From Paratinospora sagittata (taxonomy: Eukaryota > Streptophyta > Magnoliopsida > Ranunculales > Menispermaceae): a stretch of DNA of 64,000 nt. Position numbers and translations under genes: made by a program. The stretch is taken from positions 27,782,519-27,846,518 of the forward strand of contig CM069608.1 in NCBI GenBank assembly GCA_035771175.1, in the 5' to 3' direction. This document shows positions 1 to 10,555 of this stretch, one piece after another. The notes under the pieces are model-generated. The model saw only the letters and a program-made list of their open reading frames with translations, ran no database searches and was not told where the DNA came from. Each line of letters begins with the position of its first letter. The stretch's first letter is position 1.

Positions 1-408
1 TGATAGATCTTTTGAAGCCTCAAGGAAAGCTAGTAATGTTGGGTGCACCAAGTGACAAACCAATTGAACTACCATTTTTGCCTCTACTCCTTGGTACTTT
101 ATTTAAGTTGCAAACTAGTTACATAGTTTTATATATATCATTTCCAAGAATGCATCAAAGAACATGACATTTGACTATTAGTATTACTTTGGTTTTGGAT
201 TGTAGGAGGGAAAATTATAGCAGGAAGTGCGTCAGGAGGGATGAAGGAGACACAAGAAATGATAGATTTTGCAGGAAAACACAATGTAGTTGCTGATGTT
301 GAAGTTATTTCAATGGAATATGTCAACACTGCTATGGATCGACTTGCCAAAGGGGATGTTAGATACCGCTTCGTGATTGATGTTGGAAATACCCTGCACG
401 CTCATTAG
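1..408 (+). CDS. Cinnamyl-alcohol-dehydrogenase-family enzyme, last two exons (5' part outside the window)
   Basis: C-terminal part of a zinc-dependent medium-chain alcohol dehydrogenase of the CAD / mannitol-dehydrogenase-like family, cytosolic NADP(H)-dependent enzymes that interconvert aromatic or terpenoid alcohols and aldehydes. Exon 1-93 reads [18 protein letters not shown], the end of the Rossmann cofactor domain. An intron follows with GT at 94-95 and AG at 204-205. The last exon, 206-408, opens with [19 protein letters not shown] and ends [15 protein letters not shown] before TAG at 406-408. The GGMKETQEM and [18 protein letters not shown] motifs are characteristic of this family. 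The intron position inside the codon for the first Gly keeps the frame. The catalytic zinc ligands lie in exons left of the window, so substrate class (lignin monomer versus monoterpenoid alcohol) cannot be judged. The visible part has no internal stop and looks functional. Confidence 0.93.
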
Positions 409-1082
409 CATATAAACTCCTATATATTGTCAGTCATTTTTTTTTACTAGGGTTTTTTATTCCGCTTTATCAAGTAAAGGGCAACGAATCCAATCCTTTG
501 GCTTGTTGATCTAAAGCTTGTTAGATCATTAATACAATGTTGGACTTATATGTAAATAATTATGTATTGCAAACTGTTAAATAAAATTTAGCCTAATTAA
601 AAGTAATATGCTAAATTTTAAATAATTTGAGTTTTAATGTATCTAATAGGATGTGAACATTTAATGTGTAAAGACTTAAAGAATACTTTTTATTTTTATG
701 TTAATAGATAACATGGTAGTTATCTATAAAAGATAGTTATGGTCCTCAGATCACACGTATCATTATCACACTTCTATTTCTGACTTCCCATCATCAAATA
801 TAGAGCACAGAAAAAGCAAAAGATTCTCTTGAAAAAACTTGTTCATCTGAAAGACAAACCCCACAAAGGAATTGATTATTATGGATTCAAGTACGCTTTC
901 GCTTATTAATTTATTAATTCTTAATGATTCAATATGAATGTTTCTATATTTGGTTGTTGGTTTTCATCAAAGAAAATTCTCTAACAAAGCTTGCTTTATA
1001 TTCTAGAGTGGCCTTGGTAACCTCCACCAGCCAACATAATGCTAATGGAATAACATTTGAGTTTTGTGGTACGCCCATGACC
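409..1082. other. 3' flank of the CAD gene and possible start of a second, interrupted gene
   Basis: About 670 bases of AT-rich DNA without a clear gene. A TATA-like CTATAAA at 724-730 is followed by a leader-like, CA-rich stretch and an ATG at 881 (ATGGATTCAA) that runs straight into a GT dinucleotide at 891, so it could be a first exon with a donor site. A T-rich stretch ending in TTCTAG near 1006 could be an acceptor. Anything downstream is cut by the LINE at 1083. I cannot match the short peptide to a family, and this is a weak call. Confidence 0.25.
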
Positions 1083-1160
1083 TTTTTTTTTTTTTTTTTT
1101 TTTTTATCAAAATAGTGATATATTAATCAGAGAAATAAACATATCAGCGATTACACCATC

Positions 1161-1164
<4 letters not shown>

Positions 1165-1196
<32 letters not shown>

Positions 1197-1348
1197 CTCC
1201 AACCAAGAGACAGTATCCACAATAGCTTTTTTAGCTAATTTATGGGCAATTACATGAACATAATCGAAAGACAGTTGCCCGAAGTGGCGACTAGCCCAAT
1301 TGCGTACGTATCTTGAAGAATAGGTTCTGCAATTTCCACCGAAAGAGA

Positions 1349-1382
<34 letters not shown>

Positions 1383-1537
1383 CTCCAACCAAGAGACAAA
1401 GTATCCACAATAGCTTTTTTAGCTAATTTATGGGCAATTACATGAACATAATCGAAAGACAGTTGCCCGAAGTGGCGACTAGCCCAATTGCGTACATATC
1501 TTGAAGAATAGGTTCTGCAATTTCCACCGAAAGAGAG
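1165..1537. repeat. Tandem duplication of the LINE 3' end, joined by (AT)n microsatellites
   Basis: Two copies of a roughly 156-base block (1194-1349 and 1380-1537), each preceded by an (AT)n tract (1165-1193 and 1350-1379). The copies differ by only a few bases, including a two-base AA present only in the second copy near 1398. The unit length including the AT tract is about 186 bases. Near identity implies a recent duplication, probably by slippage or unequal exchange between the AT tracts. Confidence 0.9.
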
Positions 1538-1883
1538 CGACCTGCAACCCAACACATTATGCTTGTCGAACACGATCATGCTCATCAAAAAGAATCGCTG
1601 CCACCTCCATGCATAGGGAATTGGGATACCGGGCAGCATCCACATAAAGCTTCCATCCAATTTGCTCATTATATTCACCTATCCCTTCAGCTGGTCCGCT
1701 AGAGATGGATGAAGAGCTAGGCAGGTTATCAAAAAATTCAGCAAAGTGTTTCCTAGTGGTGAGAATGGAAACATGGGGAGAAGGGGCATTCTCTTGGAAG
1801 ACTTTCTTATTTCTCATTTTCCACATATGCCACAATCCAAACATTAGCCAACATAATGCATCCATATCCTGCAGAGCTTCCAA
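1194..1883 (-). pseudogene. LINE-encoded RNase H domain (RVT_3-like), degraded
   Basis: On the - strand an N-terminal piece reads ALCWLMFGLWHMWKMRNKK, the spacer between the reverse-transcriptase zinc-binding domain and RNase H, then IGWKLYVDAARYPNS with the first RNase H aspartate. A frameshift and an internal deletion remove most of the middle of the domain. Reading resumes at HVIAHKLAKKAIVDTVSWLEF, the usual end of the domain with its conserved His-x-Leu-Ala segment. No intact reading frame survives. This is the coding remnant of the LINE that spans it, not a host gene. Confidence 0.7.
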
Positions 1884-2104
1884 AAGTGTAGACCAAATTT
1901 CAAGGAAGGAATCACCAGAAAAGTGAGCTATATTCCATATATGGTATGTGACCTTGAATATCTATTTTGTGCAAGTGAATAAAGTTATTACAAGGCTCAT
2001 AAACCAACTTTACAATATCAAACTGCTGTAGCACTCCATTGAACGAATGTTACTACACCAAATTGTCGTTGGAATATATGTTGTTAAATGTAAAAATTTC
2101 TTGC

Positions 2105-2305
2105 AAGTCCAGAGCCACGACTTTATAAAGTGAGCGTCGTGGCTCTACACCAACAAGAATTTAGTTAAAATTCCAGCAAGTAGAGCGCCGCAGCTCTACA
2201 AAGTGAACGACGTGGCTCTACACTAATTGGAGTTTCTACTAAAAATTAGAGAGTCAAGCGTCACAACAAAACTAGAAAGTGAGCGTCGCGGCTTTAGTGC
2301 GATAA
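2105..2305. repeat. Cluster of GC-rich hairpin motifs (AGAGCCACGAC ... GTCGTGGCTCT)
   Basis: Four to five short motifs related to GAGCGTCGTGGCTCTAC occur in 200 bases, in both orientations, so neighbouring copies form stems (for example AGAGCCACGAC near 2110 with GTCGTGGCTCT near 2147; GTAGAGC with GCTCTAC around 2186-2205). They stand out in AT-rich DNA. Similar motifs occur inside the LTRs elsewhere in this window, so this may be an LTR remnant. Confidence 0.6.
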
Positions 2306-2405
2306 ATTTGAATTGTTTTATGACTTAACATGACCTTTCTTCATGCCTTTTCATAGGAACACGTCTGCTCAAAGGGATTTTGTCCATTATCACTGAGGTA
2401 CGATT

Positions 2406-2527
2406 CTGGTTATTTAAACTCATCAATCTTTTCAAAATAATAAAATTTTTGCCAAGATTTTTTCACTGGTTATTTAAACTCATCAATCTTTTCAAAATAA
2501 TAAAATTTTTGCCAAGATTTTTTCACT
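2406..2527. repeat. Perfect 60-base tandem duplication
   Basis: Positions 2406-2467 match 2466-2527 without mismatch at a spacing of 60. The unit is AT-rich and non-coding. Perfect identity points to a recent slippage or replication event, or to an assembly artefact. Confidence 0.95.
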
Positions 2528-3559
2528 ATTTTCTACTCTTGATCGAACTTTGCTGAAATTTCTCTTTCATTTTATTCTCTCTTTCTATCAAATTCTCCAA
2601 GTTTCCCAAGAGAACATTACTATTACTTAAGTTTGCTATTGACGATCCACTTGGAATACCCTTTTGATCGAATGAATTGTTATAGCCTAGAGAACAAAGC
2701 CCGTAGAATTGTAGTACTGAACATGGACGATTTTTGCTTTAGGCTAGTGCCCTGCATACCTCAATCCCTTTACTCTCTTTCAATCTCACCGAGTAATTAC
2801 ACTCCTACAATTGTAGCATATAAGGGGGACAATGGTCGTCCAAATGTAGTGATCATGCGTGCACTATTGTGACAAAGACTATGATCTTGGTATAGAACTG
2901 TCGTATCACCATGTCCACATCATGCATATCTAGTGCCTCTCGGTATAACAACAAAACATGGGTGGATATATCCAACAATTCAAAACAATCTTTCCACCGA
3001 TAGAAATAAAAAAAACTTCGACAAATTAACATATGGTGTGATAATTTTTAATATATTGATTAACTTACCCGATCTCAAGAGGCCCTTGTGACAATGCCTC
3101 ATTGTTAGAGTTATTCCCTACATAACAAGTTGAGTCCATAACTATAGCAAAAAAAAAGGTTCTCAACAATTTTCAATGCACGTTTTCCCCAATCCAGTTG
3201 GTAATCCCTGTTGTTGTTATCCCATTTATTAGTAATCTTAACTATACCGCAACTTCACCAATGTAATCATGCAATACTCGCCACAATGCAAATGAAATGT
3301 GTCTTTGTCCACCCTTCTCAACAAATTTTGTGATCAAGTGTCAATTAAATGTTATGCACGTGGGTGTTCTTTTTCCTTTTACGCGAGATTAATCGTTCTG
3401 CATTCGAGAATTTTTAGGAACAAGGGCGAGGGTCACTTTTCATTTCTATTCACATGCAATTATGAGTACCAATTTTTATTTTTTAAATCATTGATATCCT
3501 CTTGTGAGTGATCCCTACTTGAAATCAATTGGGTAGAAGACCAAACACCTAACAATACC

Positions 3560-4500
3560 TCCAATCCTCCCCAAGTCCATTTTTCCGCTCCTCATGCCTA
3601 CGTAGTTGGCCCTCCTGCACCTTCAGAAACTGAATGGCTTCTTAGACTCTAGGGCTTCTCATCATGTCACTTTGATCTCCGAAACTTGTCTCGTACTTTG
3701 TTGCTGAGAACATCCATGTTGGTGACGGCATTGGCTTACCCATCACTCACACCGATTCAACCACACTACCATTTCTTCTCAGTATTTTGCTTTAAATAAT
3801 GTTGTGTTCCCTCAATGAAAAAAAAATTCTTATTTTTGTTCCAATAACAATGTATCAGTTGAATTCTTACCATCTTCATTTTATGTGAAGGATCTTCGCA
3901 CAAGGGCACCACTGCTACGGGGAGCGACTAAAGATGGTGATTATGAGTGGTCGCGCACGTCATCAACAACAAAGCCTGTTATTGTGTTTTCTTCAATAAA
4001 AGTTCCTTTCGATCAATGACACCATCCCCTTGGTCATCCATCACTTCATGTTCTCCGTCATTTAATTTTCACTAATAGTATATCTCATCTTACCACTCCT
4101 CCACACACCCCCCAATTCGTCAACGCCATATTGTATCGACCTCACCTTAGCCCCATGCATTTTCTACGGCGGTCTATCTTATTAATCGCATGTCAAAAGT
4201 AGATCTATCCATGAAATCATCAGTCAAAAAATTATTTTGCCATGTTCCAAATTAAAAGTGTTTGGTTGTCTTTGTTATCCATGGCTCCAGCCCTATGGGT
4301 CCCACAAACTTGGTCTCAATCTCAGCCATGTACTTTTCTTTGTTATTCATCCACACAAAGTGCTTATCAATATTGCTAATTTGCTATGATCCAATATCCA
4401 AGAAAATATACATTTCCCGCCATGTCAATTTTATTGAATCAATTTTTCCTTTTTCTCAACAATCCCTACAACTTCCATGTTCCAATGATCTTACTTTCTA
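3560..4500 (+). pseudogene. Ty1/Copia gag-pol remnant (protease to integrase)
   Basis: In several + strand frames the order is typical Copia: a protease remnant reading like LDSGASHHVT with DLRNLS after it (around 3625-3690), then NNNVSVEFLPSSFYVKDLRT (around 3845-3905), the GAG-pre-integrase signature WHHRLGHPSLHVL with frameshifts (around 4025-4070), an RRRHIV...LINRMSK integrase-core segment (around 4120-4200), and ICYDPISKKIYISRHVNF (around 4377-4435), the region just after the integrase core. Many stops and frameshifts, and no reverse transcriptase segment follows, so it is a dead, truncated copy. LTRs were not identified. Confidence 0.8.
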
Positions 4501-4554
4501 AGAATGGACCCAACATAATCACCATGAACACAAAGTGCCCACATATTCCTCACA

Positions 4555-5060
4555 TCAAAATCCCATGTCACCACTCGTTCATCCCTCCATCCAGTAAATC
4601 CAATCTCATCAACCCAATCCCACCAATCTAGACTTACCCATACCTTGTCACCAAATCCCATCAAATCAACAAAATACTACCAATTCCAAAACATCTATAT
4701 CTCATCCCAAAATTCCACCGAATCAACAAAATCCTACGATTTTCCAAAAAAAAAATAATCCTACGATTTTACTATCATCCAATCCCCACCAATTTAAACT
4801 TACCCAGGTTTTCTCATCAAATCCCATCAAATCCCATCAAATCAACCAACTCCAACTAATTTAAACTTACCCATACCTTGTCACCAAATCCACTCTAATC
4901 AACAAAATATTACCAATTCAAAAACATCCATATCTCATCACCAAATCAGCAAAATCCTATGATCAAATCCCACCAAATCACCAGGATCCCCCCAATTTCA
5001 AATCATCCTCATCTTTCACCCATTTCCAAAATAATTCTTCAATCAATTCATCCCATAATA
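4555..5060. repeat. Strand-asymmetric CAAATC-rich repeat with a 233-base direct duplication
   Basis: The + strand here has very few G residues and consists of degenerate (ATCAAATCCCA)-like units. A longer segment beginning ACTTACCCATACCTTG at about 4632 recurs at about 4865, spacing 233. No coding potential. It lies directly after the Copia remnant and could be derived from its 3' part. Confidence 0.7.
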
Positions 5061-5195
5061 ACGCACAACAGGCAGATTACATATTCTCAATTTGGCAATG
5101 TTGAATCTGTGAGATTAGAACAAATCTCAAGAAGAAGAAGAAAGATGAGGAAGAGGAGAAGAAGAGAAAGCAAAAATTACAGAGAAAATGAGGAA

Positions 5196-5542
5196 GCAAT
5201 ATGGTGGATTGGTCGCGATTGCCTCAAACAAATTTTCTAAATAAATTTAATTCATTTAAACCAAAATTTGAGATTTAGGGGTAAAAAATTCATCGGGATA
5301 TCGGAACGGAGTTCCATCTATCCTGGGGGGTTGCTTGACGGATATTGGGACTTGCTCAAGGAGTTGGTAGAGAAAGCAATCCGGTGGATTGGTCGCGATT
5401 GCCTCAAACACTTTTTCTAAGTATTTTTAGTTCATTTAAACCAAAATTTTAGATTTGGGGGTCAAAAATTCACCGGGATATTGGAACGGAGTTCCATATA
5501 TTCCCGGGGTTCCTAGAAGGATATTAGGACTCGCTTAAAGCT
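5196..5542. repeat. Two diverged 180-base tandem units
   Basis: GGTGGATTGGTCGCGATT occurs at 5203-5220 and again at 5383-5400, and the following 150 bases match with roughly 85-90 percent identity at exactly 180 bases spacing. Each unit includes the segment CGGGATAT-GGAACGGAGTTCC. Non-coding; origin unknown. Confidence 0.85.
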
Positions 5543-6190
5543 CCAAGATTTCATCAAGGTTTCAAGAATGAGAAAATATCTCAGATACAGTTAGTTTGTT
5601 AGATAGGAGTATATATACAACACTCAACCAATGTGCAACTGCCACTTGGCATCTCATTTGATAAGAGTAAAACTAACTTAACAAACTTGTAACAACCAAT
5701 GCAAAACAGGGGATGTATAGCAGAACGACAAGCAGTGCAGTCGACTGCTTTGGCTAGCTATTCTGCAGAGACACACATTCAGCTGGATACTTTACTCACA
5801 GAATCCATTCATAATCACTAACTGCCTCGCGACTTGCACGTATGTTTTCCATAGATCTTCCACTCTCTTTCCCTTCAATGTAATCACCCAAACTTGTAAT
5901 CTTTCAAGATTCAGACGAGAAAAATATTAAACTTGAAGAACAAGAAAGAGGTAGAAAGAAGAGAAGCAGAGAGCTCGTTGGAGCTTCTGCAATGGAGAAG
6001 AAACAGATCTTGTTTTGGGAACTTTGCTCAATGGAATTCCAGTCATTACACAGCAACTATATATACAAGATGTACAGAATGAACCTGGCTCTCATAACAT
6101 ACCAAATACATAATAACTAACTCTGACAGCTATCTCAAACTCAACTTCCTCTGTCTTTGTTGTGAGAATCTTCGCGTGTAGTATCTCCAA
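5543..6190. other. Unassigned AT-rich DNA with LTR-like character
   Basis: No gene seen. Two TATATATAC motifs (near 5611 and 6059) each lie 30-60 bases from CA-rich stretches, the layout of short Copia LTRs in opposite directions, but I could not find matching copies within the window and make no firm call. Confidence 0.3.
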
Positions 6191-6196
6191 CAAAAC

Positions 6197-6490
6197 TAGG
6201 GGTGTCATCAGTTTCAATTTGGATCGATTTAGACCCCAAATTGCAAAACCAATCCGATGGGCATCGGTTTGGCTTTTTGTCAACCAAAACCGATCCGATT
6301 GTACTCCCAAAACCAAACCGAACCGAACCAATTCGGTTTGGTTTCGTTTGGATTGATCGGTTTACATTTTTTACCTGTAAAATATAATTTTTTAAAGTTA
6401 AAAGAAACATATTGCAAATAATACAACATAATCAAGTAATGTTACAAAAAAAAATATTTCATCAACATATGTATTAACATATCCTATTGC
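6197..6490. mobile_element. Left part of a non-autonomous hAT-like element
   Basis: Begins TAGGGGTGTCA at 6197, a terminal motif common in plant hAT MITEs, and has the usual internal cluster of AACCGAACCGAACC facing TTCGGTTTGGTTT (6312-6345). The matching right terminus TGACACCCCTA is not found before the Ty3 sequence that begins about 6492, so the right end is lost. Peptides read through this stretch are palindrome artefacts. Confidence 0.55.
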
Positions 6491-6491
6491 A

Positions 6492-8507
6492 TCAATACTT
6501 ACATAAAAACTTGCCTGAACTCACGCAGAACGTGCACTTTGCTGGGTTGAGCTTCATGTGGTATCTTCTCAGGATACCAAACACGTCCATCAGGTCAGTG
6601 GGATGAGCTCCGACCGTCACACTTTTAACCAGCATGTCGTCAACCCATACCTCCATGTTGATGTCGATCTTCTTTGCGAACATCTTGTTGACTAATCTCT
6701 AGTAGGTAGCCCCGACATTTTTTAGCCCGAAGGGCGTAACCTTGTAGTAGTACAAGCCTCGGTCGGTGATGAACGTGGTCTTCTCCTCACCATTGGAGCT
6801 CATCACAATCTAGTTATACCTTGAATAAGCATTCATAAAACTCAACAATCCACTAGTTGGTCAATTCTTAGCAAGGGAAAGCTATCTTTTGGACATGTTT
6901 TATTCATATCTGTGAAGTTCATGCAAGTCTTCCACTTCCCGTTCGGTTTCTTGACCATAACCACATTGGCAAGCCATCTGGGTACAGTACCTCTCTAATA
7001 AAGCCCACTAATAGGAACTTGTCGCCTCCTCTTGTAGACCCTGAGCTCTTTCCAAGCTAAGAACTCGTCTTTTCAGTCAGATTGGCCTTGCCTCTGGGCT
7101 GACATTGAAGCAATGCATGATCACGTTGGTCGGTATGTCGAGCATGTCCTCATGAGACCACGTGAAGACATCCTTGTGTTCCCGCAACACACCGACAAGC
7201 TACTCGGTCAGGTCTGAGCTCATGCCCGTGCCCACCTTCACAGTCTTTGACGGGTTGTCATTTGCACCTTTGTCCACTCGCCTTCAGCCTCCAACCCTAG
7301 GATGGTCTCCCTCGGGTCGAGTTCAGAGCTGCATTAGGTTCTCTTTGGTCACCTTGGGGCTATTAGCATGACCTGACTTTCTCTTCATCGCGGTGGTGTA
7401 GCAGTCCCACCATTCTTTCTGGTTGCCTCTTACTACACCAACACCTCACTCTGCTAGGAACTTGAGTGCCAAGGGATAGGTTGACACCACAGCTCTGAGG
7501 TTGTTGAGTGGTCGACCTATGATGGCGTTGTAAGCCGTAGGGTATTTGACTACTAGGAAATTGTTCATAACCATGACTGTGTTCTGAATCCCCGGCTGAT
7601 ACTGGTAGGATTATCCTTCTTTCCGACATAATCCTGTTTCCTGTGAATTTGATCAGTTGCACATCGACAGGGCCGAGCTGTTCTTTGGTCAGTCCCAACT
7701 TCTCGAAGGTTGACCAGTAGAGGATATCGGTCGAGCTTCCGTTTTCGACCAGCATTCGGTGGACCTTGTAGTTGGCTACTGTCATGGCTACTACCAAGGC
7801 ATATGTATGTGGACGAAGGATACCCTATGCTTAACAGTGTGGACAAATGATCCCGGGGGTACTAGACACTGTTGAGTGGGTTGTGTACTGGGATGTGACA
7901 ATATTATGGGATCATAGTGGCTGGAGTATGCCCTGCGGGGGTACTCATCACATCCGTGGGGTGTGACAAAAAGGCCTTATGTATGAACAGTGTGAACAAA
8001 TGATCCCGGGGGTACTAGACACTTATGTATGAACAGTGTGGACAAATGATCCTGGGGGTACTAGACACTGTTGAGTGGGCTGTGTACTGGGATGAGACAA
8101 TATTATTGGATCATAGTGGCTGGGGTACGCTCGATGAGGTACCCATCACATCCGCGGGGTGTGACATCGCTTCTTCTTTCGTGAAAGTGATTGCGACTTT
8201 GCTTCGCCTCTGCTTCTCAGGTCGAAAGCCAAGGTTCATAACCTCTGGCCTAGCTTCTCGGATATAAGCCTTCCTAGCTCGGTTTGATGATCCGATGAGA
8301 TCTCCACCGAAGATGGTTCTGATCTCTCTAACTGGCTCAGCTTTGTCTTCTTCCTTCCGAGCTTCACCTTACTTTTGCTCAGAGTCTTCAATGAACTCCT
8401 TCAGGTGACCCTTGTGGATCAGCATTTTGATATCTTCTTTTAGGTCATAACACTGGCCAGTATCATAACCATGCTCTCGGTAGTACCAGCAATATTTCTT
8501 CCTATCT
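6492..8507 (-). pseudogene. Tat-type Ty3/gypsy fragment: gag end, protease, start of reverse transcriptase
   Basis: Reading on the - strand from right to left: a gag C-terminal segment KKYCWYYREHGYDTGQCYDL (about 8440-8505); an aspartic protease at 7363-7797 whose active-site region reads LVENGSSTDILYW; a connector (about 7050-7200) with WSHEDM; and the reverse transcriptase to 6492, with TPFGLKNVGATY and NMEVWVDDMLVK, the YVDD box changed to WVDD. The domain order and these motifs match the better preserved Tat-type element at 22440-40708. The protease catalytic Asp is Glu, an amber codon sits at 6810-6812, and there are frameshifts. A SINE-like insertion splits it at 7810-8168. Both ends are broken; the right end is fused to a different element. 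Confidence 0.85.
7810..8168 (+). mobile_element. Two overlapping 5'-truncated SINE-like copies
   Basis: A unit containing TGATCCCGGGGGTACTAGAC ... TGACAATATTATGGGATC ... GGGTGTGACA occurs complete to its 3' end at about 7832-7971 and again at about 8022-8168, with an extra copy of only its first 48 bases between them. The 3' half matches the SINE-like insertion at 51621-51869, which also has a tRNA-like 5' half; these copies lack that half. They interrupt a Tat-type protease-gag region. Family unknown to me. Confidence 0.65.
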
Positions 8508-10379
8508 CTCGCTTCGGTGGTAATCCTGGAAGATCCGCAGGGAACACATCTGAAAAGTCCCTAACAATGACAATATCCTCAAGTATCACCTCACTAGTCT
8601 TTTCCTCATCAGACACTTACCCAGCAAAAATCTCCCTATCTCCATCAGTCACAAATCTACCCCTTGTGACTGTCTGGTCTGAAGCTCTACCCTGTAGTGT
8701 AAACACTGGGTGTCCGGGGATCTGGAAAATGACTTTTTTCGCAAAACAGTCGACAACTGCATGATAAGCCGCGAGCCAATCCATTCCTAGAATTGCATCA
8801 AACTCTAAAAACTCTAGGACTCGAAAGTCAACAGGCATCTCAACATCACCAATCTGAACCACACACTGGCTACAGATCATGTTCGGGTAGATCCTCTCCC
8901 CGGCTACAGTACTCACCACTAACCATGTACTAGCCCTAATGGGAGTCAAATGCAAACTATCTACCATTCGTCCATATATAAATGATAATGTAGACCCAGC
9001 ATCAAATAATACATGCATAGAAGCACCAAAAATAATAAGAGTACCTTCCACCAAAGTCCTGGATGCTGTCGCGTCTGGCTCAGTAGCTGCCTTCGTTGTC
9101 TCTCTGGCACTGGACTGCTGCACAAATCCCGGAGCCCTCTGAAGACTCAGACACTCTGACTTCCTATGCCCAGCCTGCCCACATTGATAACATAGGAACG
9201 GAGGCCTGAGCGCAGATGATCCAGTCTGAGATGTCGCCACATAGCCTCCTCGGCCTCTACCTCTGCCTCGACCAGCAGTCTGTGGGAATGGGGGTCTCGG
9301 TGCACTCGGTGCCTGAATTGGAATCGGGACAGGAGAGGAAACCACTGGTGAGGCCATCACACCGGTCTGAATCTGGGATGCCCCACTCTAAGCACCCTCG
9401 GACTGTACTCCTCCATAAAACTTTATCTTCTTTCCCTATTTTCCCTTTATCCATGGAGTCTGGAACTGTCCCCCAGACTCTGCTTGTGAAATCTGTTCAC
9501 TTGGAGCTGCCCGTATAGACATACCATCAACCCGCTCAGCCAACTCATATTGTTTGGCCCAATGGACCATTGTGGCAAAATCAGTCATCTTCGTCACGGA
9601 TAAGGCCTGTCCTTAGGTTCAAAGAGAACCTCATAATCTTGTCACTCGGTGTCTGAACTAACCCAGGGGCATAAACTGCGAGCTGCCTAAATCTGAGCTC
9701 GTACTCCCTGACTAACATGGTGCCTTGTGCGAGATTCAAAAACTCGAGTTGCTTCGCCTGCCTCTCAGTCTCTTGAATGTAAGCTTGTAAGAACAACCGT
9801 TTGAAGGTGTCCCAACTCTTCATTGCCCCCTGTGTATCCAACACTAAAAGCGACCAGTCCTCTGCATCACTCTCCAGTGTATGAGCAACACATAGGACCT
9901 GAGACTCCTCATCAAGCTCTAAGGAGCGACTGATCTTCTCGACATTCTTCAGCCAATCTTCGGCCTTCTTCAAGTCAACCCCACCAGTGAATTCCTTAGG
10001 CTTTAGCTTCATGAACTTCTCTAGCATTCTGATCCGTCGATCAGTGGGGTTTTCCACAACAGTAAGAGCAGGTGTAGGCATAGGCTGACGTACAACCATC
10101 TGAGGTCCTGCTGCCTCTGCAGCTCCACTAGCCTCGGCCGCCTCGACCCCACTAGTGCCTGCCTCCTGAGCTATTGTCTGAGGCGACTGTCGAGCAACAA
10201 CCTCGACCTGCTGCACCAACGCTTGTATCTGTGCAGTCTGGGCTGCCATCAAACGACCCTGTGCCTGAATGATCTCCTCCATCCTCCCCATCCGGTTATC
10301 ATCGGATGGCCTTGTGTGTGGCTGTCCCAATCTCCCGCTCCACCTCATGACACTGAGAAGTAGAAATACGAGCAACCAT
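8508..10379 (-). pseudogene. Chromodomain-lineage (Tekay-like) Ty3 gag-protease, 3' truncated
   Basis: The - strand gag occupies about 10379-9100: a coiled N-terminus, then FTGGVDLKKAEDWLKNVEKI and YIQETERQAKQLEFLNLAQG, the retrotransposon gag core, and a zinc knuckle CYQCGQAGHRKSEC (CX2CX4HX4C) at about 9155-9200. The protease (about 9080-8620) reads VLFDAGSTLSFI, with the catalytic DSG changed to DAG, and ILGMDWLAAYHAVVDC. It continues into VRDFSDVFPADLPGLPP, the pol linker, and stops at about 8507 where it is fused to Tat-type gag. A frameshift lies between 9360 and 9600. It is the internal 5' part of the element whose LTR is at 10570-13393. Confidence 0.88.
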
Positions 10380-10555
10380 CACACATTAAAGAATTTAAAA
10401 CATTAACAAAGTCTCATAACTACCCATATCATATAATACACACAGAAAATATGATAGTAAGACTTCTAAGTTAGTTCCTTTAAGCTTTTTAATCACCCAA
10501 TTCCTAGGTCAAAGTCGTCTAAGTCCAATACATAGACCAAACCTAGTAAAATCAG

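Larger units (their letters stand above)
1083..1925 (-). mobile_element. 5'-truncated LINE (L1-type) 3' end, inserted in reverse
   Basis: The left border is a 23-base T run (1083-1105), the poly(A) tail of an element lying on the - strand. Right of it comes an L1-like 3' UTR rich in AT, then a decayed RNase H region. The right (5') border near 1925 is approximate: recognisable coding sequence ends about 1883. Plant L1 elements commonly end in an RNase H domain followed by a short UTR and poly(A), which fits. The tail may have landed next to GGTACGCCCATGACC; I could not confirm a target-site duplication on the other side. Confidence 0.75.
1926..3540. other. AT-rich spacer with scattered repeat debris
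   Basis: No convincing gene. It holds a cluster of short GC-rich inverted motifs (2105-2305), a 60-base tandem duplication (2406-2527) and long open but compositionally random frames. An ORF of 79 codons starting at 2633 has no recognisable motif. The stretch around 2357-2400 ends in GAG followed by GTACGA and so resembles an exon edge, but no protein could be recognised. Confidence 0.5.

Noticed and set aside
1194..1883. Host RNase H-like gene on the - strand
   Set aside because: Frameshifts, central deletion and the adjacent poly(A) tail show it is the end of a LINE.
2633..2872. 79-codon + strand ORF
   Set aside because: No recognisable motif, biased composition and surrounded by decayed DNA; not supported as a gene.
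6092..6410. Several ORFs rich in FGF, RIG and NRT motifs
   Set aside because: They are translations of the AACCGAACC/GGTTTGGTT palindromic cluster of a hAT-like repeat.
7810..8168. Cassandra-type (5S rRNA-bearing) element
   Set aside because: The repeated unit lacks 5S rRNA box A/C sequences; it matches the tRNA-like insertion at 51621 instead.
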